From NCBI GenBank assembly GCA_020247545.1, contig JADCIX010000027.1, forward strand, positions 1 to 64,000: a DNA stretch of 64,000 bases. Reading direction: 5' to 3'. Position numbers and translations under genes: made by a program. This document shows, piece after piece, positions 1-8,411 of this stretch. The notes under the pieces were generated by a model. The model ran no database searches and had not been told where the DNA came from. It was given only the letters and a program-made list of their open reading frames with translations. Position 1 is the stretch's first letter, and each line of letters starts with the position of its first letter. The DNA comes from Rhodocyclaceae bacterium (lineage in GTDB: Bacteria; Pseudomonadota; Gammaproteobacteria; Burkholderiales; Usitatibacteraceae).

Positions 1-1346
1 CTGACGATGGTGGCGGTGCTACCGGATACAGTGCAAATGGTTGGAGAGGTCGAGGCAAACGTGACTGGGTTGCCGGAGGCCCCACCGGTGGCACTCAGGG
101 TAAAGGTGCCGTTGGGTTGATAGGTGATCGGTGTGGCCGGGATAAAGCCGGTGATGGTCTGGGCGATCAGCGCTACGATTGTTAGCGTACGCATCTCCGA
201 CGTGTCCGCGCATGAGGACTGACGCGCGGTTATTGTGCAAGTGAATGTTTGACCACCCAATCCTGCCGTTGAATTAGGGTAATTAGCGTTGAAACTCGTA
301 GTTGCGTATGGGTCGATTACAAAATTGAAAGCGCCTGAACAAGCGAGGCGTCCGGCCCCGTTTGAATTTGCAATATTGAATGTCAACGTAGAGAGCGATC
401 CTTCAACGACCGTTGTAGGCGTCCAGGCGAAATTACTGATGGTCGGGCATGTCTGACTAACCGTAAATGTCTGTGTGATCGGTTGCGCGGCTGCGTAAGT
501 CGCATTACCCGCTTGCGAAGCTGTTATCGAACATGTGCCAGTCGCAACAAGGGTGACGCTCGTCCCAGAAACGGTACAAACGTTCGGTGAGTTTGACGTG
601 TAGGTGATGGGCAAGCCAGAGGAGGCGCTTGCGGTTAGAGAAACCGGAGGCGCCCCAAGTGTCTGCGCTGACAATGCTCCGAATGTAATTGACTGGGCCT
701 GAGGAGGCGGAAAAACCTGATGAGAGAAGGAGGAAACCGCAGGGCCGCCAGCGCCTTGGCAGGTGATGCGCCAAATATGCTCCCCGAGCACAGTCGGGCT
801 AGGCGAAAGACTTCCGCTAACTGCGCTGGAGAAGAAAACAAACCCAGAATCAACGGCCATGCGCCGGTATTCCACGGCGCATGACGTGGCGTTTGTCGAA
901 CTCCAGTTGATCGTGTAGGCCGTTCCGGCTTCGGTCGTTGGTACGGATTGCGTGATGGACGCACTGACACTGGGTGCCAATATGCCGTAAACGGTGACTG
1001 ACGCGAGGTAAGAACCGTAACAAACCGGGAACCCCTCCCAATCCAGTGTGCATCCATACAATCGGAAAACGTAGTAGTTCCCGGGCGCGATCCAAGGCGC
1101 CGTTGCAGTTCCAGTGCTGGAGGTTTGAGCAAACACGGCTTCTGGTCCGCCGTTCACACTCACCGTAACCGTCGTAGGCCCTGGCACTCCGGTAAACCAA
1201 CTTATTGTCGTACTCCCGGTTGACCCGGCTGGCGCTGCCACCGTCGTTGGATTGGCCGTGATCGACTGAGCCCATACTGACGCTGTCAAAATCAGAGATG
1301 TAGACAGCGCAACAAATGTAATCACTAACCGAACAAATGCTTGCAT
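1..1346 (-). CDS. Secreted protein with bacterial Ig-like repeats (3' end beyond window)
   Basis: Reading the minus strand from the ATG at 1346 gives an open frame of 448 codons with no stop before the left edge, so the C-terminus lies outside the window. Residues 1 to about 27 form a signal peptide (hydrophobic stretch, then SVWAQS). The rest is rich in Thr, Ser, Gly and Pro in beta-sandwich-like repeats. Two segments resemble each other: one beginning QSITFGALSAQTLG with the core CTVSGTSVTLVATGTCSITA, and one at the edge beginning QTITGFIPATPITY with CTVSGSTATIV. This is the pattern of bacterial Ig-like/MBG repeats in exported surface proteins. It diverges from the filament/secretion operon starting at 2045, so a role as substrate or surface partner of that machine is possible but only inferred. 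Paired cysteines suggest a disulfide-bonded extracytoplasmic protein. Confidence 0.8.
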   Translation of the reverse strand, partial: MQAFVRLVITFVALSTSLILTASVWAQSITANPTTVAAPAGSTGSTTISWFTGVPGPTTVTVSVNGGPEAVFAQTSSTGTATAPWIAPGNYYVFRLYGCTLDWEGFPVCYGSYLASVTVYGILAPSVSASITQSVPTTEAGTAYTINWSSTNATSCAVEYRRMAVDSGFVFFSSAVSGSLSPSPTVLGEHIWRITCQGAGGPAVSSFSHQVFPPPQAQSITFGALSAQTLGAPPVSLTASASSGLPITYTSNSPNVCTVSGTSVTLVATGTCSITASQAGNATYAAAQPITQTFTVSQTCPTISNFAWTPTTVVEGSLSTLTFNIANSNGAGRLACSGAFNFVIDPYATTSFNANYPNSTAGLGGQTFTCTITARQSSCADTSEMRTLTIVALIAQTITGFIPATPITYQPNGTFTLSATGGASGNPVTFASTSPTICTVSGSTATIV

Positions 1347-2044
1347 GGAGAATCCGTTTTGGGCTGACTATTCGAAGAAAATTCGTGTGTTTTTACGCGC
1401 GCACCGGAGACAAAGCCACCGACGCAGGGTACAGCTGAACGTACTTTTGCGGCTCGCCTGAATGAAATTCGACGCGAGCGGGGACGTGCGAACTACGCAG
1501 GACTTCGCGTGAGCGATGCGCGTGGGAACGGCGCCGAGAAAACGCATTCCAATGACCCGCGTATGCAGACTGCGGCGCATTTCCATGAGAACAACAGGAA
1601 CACCCCGTTGCCGCACATTTGCCGAGAAGGGCATGGGCAGTTGCCGCATCTCGCGTACCAGAAGTGTTTGTGAAGGGCAAGTCAATACGGGGAGGCCCTG
1701 AACGCGCGCACGGGCGCAGGTCGATGTTTGACTTCTCACAGCCGCCCCCTGTATCTTGTTGGTAGTCTTATTTTTTTACTACGTTAGGTGCGATGTTACC
1801 GCGAATGGTAAAGTTGTCAAGCAAGACACAAACAAATGTTACGAATGGTGTGCAACCGAGCCCACATCACACCACTTTTTGTCGCCTAATCACAAATTCT
1901 TATCCGTCCGCCGTGGTCAATTCCTTTGGCGAGGATTAGCGCACGCGGCGTGCACCACAAGTTAAGAATCAAGAACTGGCAGAATCAAGCAAAAACCAGA
2001 CTGGCATCATTGCAACAAGGGACAAGGCGAAGACCTCGGAGACA
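1347..2044. other. Divergent intergenic region, about 700 bp
   Basis: This stretch separates the Ig-repeat gene (minus) from the secretion operon (plus) and should hold both promoters. Several short open frames exist on both strands, but none has a recognisable protein pattern or a good ribosome site. An AT-rich patch lies at about 1755-1785, and a possible TTGTCA -35 box lies near 1814, but I cannot assign a full promoter. I see no RNA gene here. Confidence 0.5.
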
Positions 2045-2575
2045 ATGGCAAGCTTGCGGAATTACGTCCAATTTCAATGGAGCCGCCTAAACGCGTCATA
2101 CGGACGCGTTTTTTCGGTGGCTTGCGTTATCGCGTTTATAGCACTCGTGACCTCAACTGCCGGAATCGTTGCGCACCAGCGCGCGCGCGCCAGTCAAGCA
2201 GACTTCGACGAACGTAAGAACATCCTTGCTGCCGCTCCCATTCGCGCCACGGGCTCCCCAGCCAACGTTGGGGCCTTCGATGGCACCCAGCTCATGACGC
2301 TGTTGCATGCGTCAGCCGATGCCGTGGAGGTCGACTTAGACGAACTCGTCTACACGCTTGAAGAGGCGCCATCCGAGCCTTTTTTGCGCTACCGGGCACG
2401 CTTTGGGGTCACTGCAAGCTACCCGGACGTGAAACGATTTGTCGACAAGGTGCTGAACAGTGCGCCCAATCTTTCACTAGACAAATTATCATGCATCAAA
2501 CAAACCATTCAGGAAGATTTTCCCACTTGTGATCTCGCAGTTTCCGCGTTATACACACGAGATGCGATTGAGTAA
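2045..2575 (+). CDS. PilO/GspM-like inner-membrane assembly protein, first gene of the secretion operon
   Basis: A 176-residue protein with a short cytoplasmic N-terminus, one membrane segment at about residues 22-44 and a periplasmic part with a predicted coiled stretch followed by a small alpha/beta domain. This is the build of PilO/GspM proteins, which form the periplasmic ring linking the inner-membrane platform to the secretin. The assignment rests on topology and on position at the head of an operon with secretin, GspE, GspF and PilM/PilN-like genes; sequence identity to PilO is not obvious. A purine-rich ribosome site (cggaga) precedes the ATG. Its end overlaps the next gene by 14 bp, which points to translational coupling. 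Confidence 0.6.
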   Translation: MASLRNYVQFQWSRLNASYGRVFSVACVIAFIALVTSTAGIVAHQRARASQADFDERKNILAAAPIRATGSPANVGAFDGTQLMTLLHASADAVEVDLDELVYTLEEAPSEPFLRYRARFGVTASYPDVKRFVDKVLNSAPNLSLDKLSCIKQTIQEDFPTCDLAVSALYTRDAIE

Positions 2576-3092
2576 CGCGCAGCGTATCCGTCTGAGTGTG
2601 CTCGTCGCCGCACTTGTCGCGACGGTGGTTGCCTCGGTTTACCCAACAGATCAAGACTCTACCGATGTTGCGGTGACGGCATCCCGAGACGCCAACACCG
2701 CCTCAAGTTTTTCGATCAACGCGCCGCGTGAAGTTCAAGTCGCTCCTAAGGGAGACGAAGTGCGGGATCCCTTCGCCTCGCGGAAATGGGTGGCTCCACC
2801 GGCCCCGCCGCCGGTCGCGAGTCCAGCACCTGCACGCATCGACATCCCTGTGCCGCAACCGGCGTTACCACCTCCGATCCCGGTAATGCCTTACCGCTAT
2901 TCCGGCAGGCTCGCGGATGGCGCCGACGTCGTGTTGTATTTGAGCCGCGCCGATCAGATTTTTGCGGTGCGCGAAGGAGACTTGATTGAGGGACAGTACA
3001 AGGTGATGTCCATCGAAGACCGCAGGGTTCGGTTGCAACACCTGGCGTCAGGTGAATTGCAAAGCCTCGCATTGCCCGCCACGGAGAATTAG
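2562..3092 (+). CDS. GspC/PilP-like periplasmic adaptor ('secretion system X' type)
   Basis: The start is set at the ATG at 2562 (MRLSNAQRIRLSV) rather than an in-frame upstream codon, because it puts a membrane segment (residues about 9-26) near the N-terminus as in GspC. A proline-rich linker follows (about 75-110), then a compact domain (about 110-176, PYRYSGRLADGADVVLYL onward) resembling the homology region of GspC/PilP, which contacts the secretin. Proteins of this kind in betaproteobacteria are sometimes annotated 'secretion system X translation initiation factor', a misleading name. It sits directly upstream of the secretin with a 3-bp gap. Role in joining inner- and outer-membrane parts is inferred from family and position. 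Confidence 0.65.
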   Translation: MRLSNAQRIRLSVLVAALVATVVASVYPTDQDSTDVAVTASRDANTASSFSINAPREVQVAPKGDEVRDPFASRKWVAPPAPPPVASPAPARIDIPVPQPALPPPIPVMPYRYSGRLADGADVVLYLSRADQIFAVREGDLIEGQYKVMSIEDRRVRLQHLASGELQSLALPATEN

Positions 3093-3095
3093 CGC

Positions 3096-5405
3096 ATGTT
3101 ATCGTATCGTAGATACTGGCTTACCACCGCCGTTGTTACACTTGTGTTGCTGTCGGGGTGTGCCGCTTATCAACAACATCGCGAGGGATTGGAGGCGCTT
3201 GATCGTGGTCAGTTTGTAACCGGCTTGAGTGCATTAGCACGTGCCTCCGAACTGGAGCCCAACAACGTCCAATATCGCCGCGACTGGCTGATTCAGCGCG
3301 ACGCTGTTTCCACAAAGTTGATCGCACAGGCCAACGAAGCACTTGATGCGTCTCGGGCTGACGATGCGGAGTCGAAGTATCGCGAGGTTCTTAGTATTGA
3401 CAAGGACAATGCGCGCGCGCGCGCGGGGTTAGACAATGTCGCCAAGCTTCGTCGCGCGATGGAAGACGTTATTGATGCCAAGAAAGCGATGTCGGCCGGT
3501 GATGTGGCCAAGGCCGAGCGCATAGTGACCCTTGCCTTCGAACGCAGTCCCAACCACGTCGCCACCCGTGCACTGATGCGAGAAATCGAAGCCATCCGCT
3601 TCAGCGAGAGTGAGCAGGAGGCAACCCTTGGCGCGCTTTACAAAAAACCCATCAATCTCGAATTTCGCGATGCCACCATCAAAATGGTGTTCGATGCGCT
3701 GGCGCGCACAACCGGCATCAACTTTGTGTTTGACAAAGATGTTCGAACAGATCAAAAAACCACCGTATTTCTCAAACAGACCTCGCTCGAAGACTCGATC
3801 GACGTAATTCTTGCCACGAATCAGCTCGACAAAAAAATTCTCAATGCTGGCAGCGTACTTATCTATCCCAACACACCGACCAAGGTTCGTGAATATCAAG
3901 ACTTGGTCGTACGCGCGTTCTATCTCGCCAATGCTGAAGCGAAGAACACTGCCACCATGCTAAAGACGGTGTTGAAGTTGAAGGACGTGTACGTCGAAGA
4001 CCGCTACAACATGCTGATGCTCCGCGAGTCCGCCGATACAATTACACTCGCAGAGAAGCTCATCGCGTTGCACGATTTAGAAGAGCCCGAGGTGATGCTT
4101 GAGGTCGCCGTGCTCGAAATCAATCGCAGTAATCTGCTCAACTTGGGCGTACAGATTACCGACCAAATCACAGTGAGTCCAATCGGTGGTAGCACCAGTT
4201 CGAATTCAGGTGGATCCGGAACGACGACCACGTTCACCATCAATCAGTTGCGCCGCTTGAATTCCGATTTGCTGGGCGTATCCGCCCCGACGGCCACGAT
4301 TAACCTACAGATGCGCGATGGGGATGCCAAGTTGCTCGCCAATCCGAGCCTGCGCGTGCGTGACCGCGAGAAAGCACGCATTCTGATCGGTGACAAGGTT
4401 CCTGTAGTGACCACAACCGCGACCCCCAACGGTTTTTTATCAGAAAGCATCCAATACTTGGACGTGGGTCTGAAGCTGGAGGCCGAGCCCACCATTCGCG
4501 TCAACAATGAGATCGGCATCAAGCTGTCGCTTGAAGTGAGTTCCATCGTCAACCAAACGAGGACGAACAATGGGTCGCAGGCTTACCAAATCGGCACGCG
4601 CAATTACAACAGCGTCATCCGGCTGCGCGATGGGGAAACGCAGATTCTAGCGGGGCTGATTAGCGACGAGGATCGCACATCGGCAAATCGCATTCCGTTG
4701 ATCGGCAAACTCCCGGTGTTGGGGCGCTTGTTTTCGAGCCAGAGCGACTCGCGACAGAAAACCGAGATCGTCATGTCCATCACCCCAAAACTCATCCGCA
4801 ATATGCAGCGCAAAGACCCTAAGATGGAAACGTTCTGGTCGGGCACGGATGCGGCACTGCGCACGCGCCCCCTGCGCCTGCGTCGCGTAGACACGAGCCC
4901 TGCCGGCCCCACGCCCGCTGCCATGGCAGCCTCGACCGAGCGTGCACCGAAGCCCAAGCCAGCGGTGGTTGATTCCGGAGCCTCAGCAGGTGGACTTAGA
5001 TTTAGCTGGGAAGGCCCGATGGAAGCGCGCGCACGCAAGGATGTTCCGATGTCGTTGAACCTTATCGCCGCTGACCGTCTTCGCGCGCTCCCGCTGCAAA
5101 TCAGTTTCAATCCCTCTGAAGTGGAGATTGTGTCGGTCAGTGAAGGCGACTTCTTTGGCACGGGCGAGAGTGCCACCTTTGGTCACGTTGTCGATCAGCC
5201 GAGCGGCCGTATTTCAGTCGCGGCCAGCACGACATCTGCATCTGGCAAAAACGGCGAAGGTAAGCTATTGAATCTCGTCGTGCGCCTCGTTGGCAATGCT
5301 GCTGAGGCTGAGATCAGTTTGGTGGGAGCAAATATCGTCGCAGCGGGTGTCACGACGGAACGCCCAACGCTCCCCGTTTCTCACACAATCAAGCTCGTTC
5401 GGTGA
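3096..5405 (+). CDS. Secretin (GspD/PilQ/MshL-like) with C-terminal cohesin domain
   Basis: A 769-residue outer-membrane secretin lipoprotein. The N-terminus is a lipoprotein signal with lipobox LLSGC (Cys22). Residues about 25-170 form a helical, TPR-like region. About 185-260 is an N0/STN-type domain (INLEFRDATIKMVFDALA) and about 265-340 an N1 domain. The secretin core at about 345-570 contains the hallmarks VPVV near 434 and LIGKLPVLGRLF near 534. After a Pro/Ala linker, residues about 640-769 look like a cohesin domain (alternating beta pattern with FNPSEVEIVSV and GKLLNLVVRLVG). It should form the gated outer-membrane channel of the machine. Having only one or two N domains makes it closer to MSHA-type secretins than to classical GspD. 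The cohesin tail is the unusual part. Confidence 0.88.
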   Translation: MLSYRRYWLTTAVVTLVLLSGCAAYQQHREGLEALDRGQFVTGLSALARASELEPNNVQYRRDWLIQRDAVSTKLIAQANEALDASRADDAESKYREVLSIDKDNARARAGLDNVAKLRRAMEDVIDAKKAMSAGDVAKAERIVTLAFERSPNHVATRALMREIEAIRFSESEQEATLGALYKKPINLEFRDATIKMVFDALARTTGINFVFDKDVRTDQKTTVFLKQTSLEDSIDVILATNQLDKKILNAGSVLIYPNTPTKVREYQDLVVRAFYLANAEAKNTATMLKTVLKLKDVYVEDRYNMLMLRESADTITLAEKLIALHDLEEPEVMLEVAVLEINRSNLLNLGVQITDQITVSPIGGSTSSNSGGSGTTTTFTINQLRRLNSDLLGVSAPTATINLQMRDGDAKLLANPSLRVRDREKARILIGDKVPVVTTTATPNGFLSESIQYLDVGLKLEAEPTIRVNNEIGIKLSLEVSSIVNQTRTNNGSQAYQIGTRNYNSVIRLRDGETQILAGLISDEDRTSANRIPLIGKLPVLGRLFSSQSDSRQKTEIVMSITPKLIRNMQRKDPKMETFWSGTDAALRTRPLRLRRVDTSPAGPTPAAMAASTERAPKPKPAVVDSGASAGGLRFSWEGPMEARARKDVPMSLNLIAADRLRALPLQISFNPSEVEIVSVSEGDFFGTGESATFGHVVDQPSGRISVAASTTSASGKNGEGKLLNLVVRLVGNAAEAEISLVGANIVAAGVTTERPTLPVSHTIKLVR

Positions 5406-5418
5406 ACCAGCATCTGAC

Positions 5419-5901
5419 ATGACATCACATCGATCACCAACGCGCGGGTTCAGCCTGATCGAGCTCTTGGCCGCAGTCGCGATCGTGGGCTTGCTGGCCT
5501 CAATCGGCATTCCGCTTGCCGAAACGACGGCGAAACGAAGTAAAGAAGCGGAACTGCGATTAGCGTTGAAACAGATTCGTGAGGCCGTCGATGCATACAA
5601 GGGCGCGGTCATGGCCGGCCGCATCACGAGCGACCCGCAAAAGAGCGGCTATCCGCCGACGTTGGCCGAGCTCTCCACCGGTGTGGAGGATGTGTCTCGC
5701 CCCGGAGAGAAACTGTATTTTTTGCGGCGCATTCCACGAGACCCAATGCAGCTTGATCCATCGATTTCGGCAATCGACTCCTGGGGCAAGCGCAGCTTCG
5801 ACTCCCCGCCGGATCGTCCTCGTGAGGGACAGGATGTATTCGACGTATATTCGTTGTCGACAGAGCGTGGTTTGAACGGAGTACCTTATGCAGAATGGTA
5901 A
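5419..5901 (+). CDS. Type II pseudopilin (GspG/GspH-like)
   Basis: The start is taken at the ATG at 5419 because it leaves a short basic leader (MTSHRSPTRG) before the prepilin cleavage motif RG|FSLIELL. A 20-residue hydrophobic helix follows, with Glu at mature position 5, as needed for filament assembly. The remaining 130 residues resemble GspG-type globular domains, with the repeated signature 'RIPRDPMQ...DSWGKRSF...DVYSLS' and a C-terminal tryptophan. It should be cut and N-methylated by a prepilin peptidase, which is not encoded in this window. It follows the secretin by 13 bp and overlaps the next pseudopilin by 14 bp. Confidence 0.88.
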   Translation: MTSHRSPTRGFSLIELLAAVAIVGLLASIGIPLAETTAKRSKEAELRLALKQIREAVDAYKGAVMAGRITSDPQKSGYPPTLAELSTGVEDVSRPGEKLYFLRRIPRDPMQLDPSISAIDSWGKRSFDSPPDRPREGQDVFDVYSLSTERGLNGVPYAEW

Positions 5902-6286
5902 TGCGGGCGCAACGACGCCGTTGATGGGCTTCTCCTTGATTGAACTCTTGGTAAGCTTGGCGATATTGGCGACGATTCTCTCTCTAGCCGCACCGCGCTA
6001 TTTCAGCTCGGTCGACAAGGCCAAAGAGGCCGTGCTTCGCGAGAACCTCTACGTGATGCGCGACGCCATCGAAAAACATTTCTCTGACAATGGAAAGTAT
6101 CCCGCCGCACTCAGCGAACTGGTTACGAAAAAATACTTGCGCTCTATACCTTTGGATCCGTTTACGGAAAGCGCCAACAGTTGGATCACCATTCCGCCGG
6201 AAAATGCAGCCTTAGGAGCCATCATGGACGTTCGCAGTAGCGCGCCAAATCAGGGGCGCGACGGCACTTGGTTCAAGGATTGGTAA
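5888..6286 (+). CDS. Type II pseudopilin (GspG-like), second copy
   Basis: A 132-residue pseudopilin. The leader MQNGNAGATTPLMG is followed by the cleavage site G|FSLIELL and a hydrophobic helix with the conserved Glu5. The body has the GspG pattern 'YVMRDAIEKHFSDNGKYP', then 'SIPLDPF' and 'SWITI', with the 'GRDGTWFKDW' tail seen in the other pseudopilins here. The gene overlaps the upstream pseudopilin by 14 bp and precedes the next by 4 bp, so the three are probably translated together. Which of them is the major subunit cannot be told from sequence. Confidence 0.88.
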   Translation: MQNGNAGATTPLMGFSLIELLVSLAILATILSLAAPRYFSSVDKAKEAVLRENLYVMRDAIEKHFSDNGKYPAALSELVTKKYLRSIPLDPFTESANSWITIPPENAALGAIMDVRSSAPNQGRDGTWFKDW

Positions 6287-6290
6287 CGCC

Positions 6291-6749
6291 ATGATGCCTC
6301 GCGAATCAGGTTTCACTTACTTAGGTGCACTCTTCTTGGCAGCCGTGTTGGCCATCGTCGCGGCACGCGGGGTTGAAGTTACCGCGACCAAAGAGCAACG
6401 CGCACGCGAGGCTGAGCTTCTTTGGGTGGGCAGCGCCTACCGGGATGCCATACGCCAATACTACGTAAACACACCCGGTTATCAGAAGCGCTACCCGCCC
6501 GATTTGAAGGCTCTGCTCTTGGATGAGCGCCCAACGCGCCCGACGCGCCCTTTAAGAAAACTCTATCGCGACCCCATAACAGGAAATGAGCAGTGGGGAA
6601 TCATCGAGAGTCCAGATGCTGGTGTGATGGGCGTCTATTCGCTCTCCACACGCAAGCCCATCAAGGTCGACGGATTTACAGTTGAGTCGCTGGGCTTTAC
6701 GACCGCCAAGACCTATCAAGACTGGAAGTTTTCTTTTGAACCCAACTAA
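6291..6749 (+). CDS. Atypical pseudopilin lacking Glu5 (GspK-like tip position?)
   Basis: A 152-residue protein with a short leader (MMPRES) and a prepilin-like G|FTYLGALFLAAV segment. Mature position 5 is glycine instead of the near-invariant glutamate; among pseudopilins this loss is typical of GspK, which caps the tip. The body still looks GspG/GspH-like (YRDAIRQYYVNTPGYQKRYP, LYRDPITG, WGIIESPDAGVMGVYS) and lacks the large insert of GspK. It lies between two canonical pseudopilins in the same operon. I infer an accessory or tip subunit. The start could also be the second ATG, one codon downstream. Confidence 0.8.
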   Translation: MMPRESGFTYLGALFLAAVLAIVAARGVEVTATKEQRAREAELLWVGSAYRDAIRQYYVNTPGYQKRYPPDLKALLLDERPTRPTRPLRKLYRDPITGNEQWGIIESPDAGVMGVYSLSTRKPIKVDGFTVESLGFTTAKTYQDWKFSFEPN

Positions 6750-6785
6750 TGCTTTGCTCTTACTTCGCCTTTTAGGAGTCTCGTG

Positions 6786-7205
6786 ATGTCGCCACAAAAA
6801 CAAACTGGTTTCACCCTGCTAGAACTACTCATCGTTTTGCTGATCATTGGACTGCTAGCGGCATTTGTCGGCCCCAAATACTTCGGCCAAATCGGCAAAT
6901 CCCAAGCGCAAGTCGCGAAAGCGCAGATCGAGGCCTTCGATAAGGCTCTAGATCAGTATCGCCTTGACGTGGGGAAGTACCCCACTACCGCGCAAGGCTT
7001 GGACGCGCTCTTTGTTCCGCCACTCAATGAACCCAATTGGAAAGGCCCCTATCTCAAGAAGAACGTGCCGCTAGATCCATGGGGAAACGGATATGTTTTC
7101 ACTTCACCAGGCACACAACCAGGGCGCGACTTTGAGATCGTATCCTACGGGCGTGATGGCAAGTTTGGCGGCACAGGTGAAGATGCTGACATCACGAGTT
7201 GGTAA
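6786..7205 (+). CDS. gspG: Major pseudopilin GspG
   Basis: A clear GspG: short leader, cleavage site TG|FTLLELLIVLLIIGLLAA with Glu5, then the family pattern 'AFDKALDQYRLDVGKYPTTAQGLDAL', 'WKGPYLKKNVPLDPWGN' and 'YGRDGKFGGTGEDADITSW'. The C-terminal acidic loop corresponds to the calcium-binding site of GspG. The start is set at the ATG at 6786, six bases after an aggag ribosome site; an in-frame GTG lies one codon upstream. Length (139 residues) matches the family. It should be the main building block of the periplasmic filament. It follows a 36-bp gap, the largest in the pseudopilin block. Confidence 0.93.
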   Translation: MSPQKQTGFTLLELLIVLLIIGLLAAFVGPKYFGQIGKSQAQVAKAQIEAFDKALDQYRLDVGKYPTTAQGLDALFVPPLNEPNWKGPYLKKNVPLDPWGNGYVFTSPGTQPGRDFEIVSYGRDGKFGGTGEDADITSW

Positions 7206-7220
7206 GCGGAAGAGCCGAGC

Positions 7221-8405
7221 ATGAGGTACGAAGCCAAAGTCTTGTCCCCTATCGGGCAGATCGAGCTCGTCCCTGTTGAAGCCGCCGACATCGAGGAAGT
7301 GCGCCAGATCGTGGGTGCTGATGGTGGCCGCCTCATCGGCGCACGACTACAACGTAACTTTTCTGGGACAAGCTGGTTCAAGCAATCGTTTGACTTAGGC
7401 GTGTTCAATCAGCAATTGCTTACACTGTTGGAAGCAGGCCAGCCGATCACGGAAGCCATCTCAGTGCTTCGCCAAAATGATCGTCAATCGCGCCAAAAAG
7501 CGGTCTATGATTCGCTGCTCACCGCCCTGCAGCAAGGCAAGCAACTCTCCGCCGCAATGGCACTCTTGCCGTCGGTTTTTCCGCAACTGTATGTCGCGAT
7601 GGTAGAGGCGAGTGAGACGACGGGAACAGTGCAAACGTCGATCCGACGATTCATGCAGTACCAAGCACAATCCGATGAGATTCGTAGCAAGCTCAATGCG
7701 GCGGCGATTTATCCGGCGATTTTGTCGCTTGTTGGCTTTACCGTCATTGCGTTTCTGCTGCTCTACGTCGCGCCAAAATTCAGCGTGGTCTTCGAGGACA
7801 TGAACGCCAGCAAACGCACTGCCGCGAGTGTAGTGCAATGGTGGGGCACACTGGTGCGTACGCACACGGCGCTAGCCTGGGGTGGATTCATCGCCACACT
7901 CCTAGGCATGGCCTTTGCACTATTCCACCCTGCACTTCGACTCTTGATCGCGCAACGTCTGCGCCGCACGCCGTGGATTGGCGAGCGCATTCAGGTGCTG
8001 CAAATGGCGCGCTTGTATCGAACCCTCGGCATGTTGCTAAACAGCGGTATCAGCATCATCGCCGCCATGCGGATGACGACCCCTACGCTACCTTTCGGGA
8101 TGCAGCCTTTGGTGACAAGCGCGATGCAAGCCGTAAGCGAAGGCAAGCCCCTTTCCCGCGCGATGGCCGAATTCGGACTGTCGACGGATGTGGCACAGCG
8201 CCTGACTGTTGCCGGAGAGTCCTCTGGAAACTTGGGTCTCATGCTCTCTCACATCGCTGATTTCTTTGAGCAAGAAACCGCCAGATGGCTAGACCGTACG
8301 AGTCGACTGATCGAGCCTGCGCTGATGGTCGTGATCGGTCTCATCATCGGGCTTGTCGTGCTGATGCTCTACTCCCCCATTTTCGACCTGGGTAACGCAA
8401 TTTAG
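7221..8405 (+). CDS. gspF: GspF/PilC-type inner-membrane platform protein
   Basis: A 394-residue polytopic platform protein. It has two GspF domains: the first around residues 55-180 (FNQQLLTLLEAGQPITEAI, then VEASETTGTVQTSIRRF) and the second around 255-380 (YRTLGMLLNSGISIIAAM, then VAGESSGNLGLMLSHIADFFEQE). Membrane segments lie near 180-200, 220-245 and 365-390. It should sit in the inner membrane and connect the ATPase to filament assembly. The gene lies 15 bp after gspG and 6 bp before the ATPase gene. Confidence 0.92.
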   Translation: MRYEAKVLSPIGQIELVPVEAADIEEVRQIVGADGGRLIGARLQRNFSGTSWFKQSFDLGVFNQQLLTLLEAGQPITEAISVLRQNDRQSRQKAVYDSLLTALQQGKQLSAAMALLPSVFPQLYVAMVEASETTGTVQTSIRRFMQYQAQSDEIRSKLNAAAIYPAILSLVGFTVIAFLLLYVAPKFSVVFEDMNASKRTAASVVQWWGTLVRTHTALAWGGFIATLLGMAFALFHPALRLLIAQRLRRTPWIGERIQVLQMARLYRTLGMLLNSGISIIAAMRMTTPTLPFGMQPLVTSAMQAVSEGKPLSRAMAEFGLSTDVAQRLTVAGESSGNLGLMLSHIADFFEQETARWLDRTSRLIEPALMVVIGLIIGLVVLMLYSPIFDLGNAI

Positions 8406-8411
8406 GACATC

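Noticed and set aside
635-1275. Two overlapping minus-strand frames (about 140-165 residues) rich in Arg and His
   Set aside because: They lie in other frames over the Ig-repeat gene, whose own frame is open across the whole stretch and has a signal peptide and repeats.
1368-1739. Minus-strand frame of 123 residues between the Ig-repeat gene and the secretion operon
   Set aside because: No family pattern, no good ribosome site, Arg/Cys-rich composition as expected of a chance frame in GC-rich DNA.
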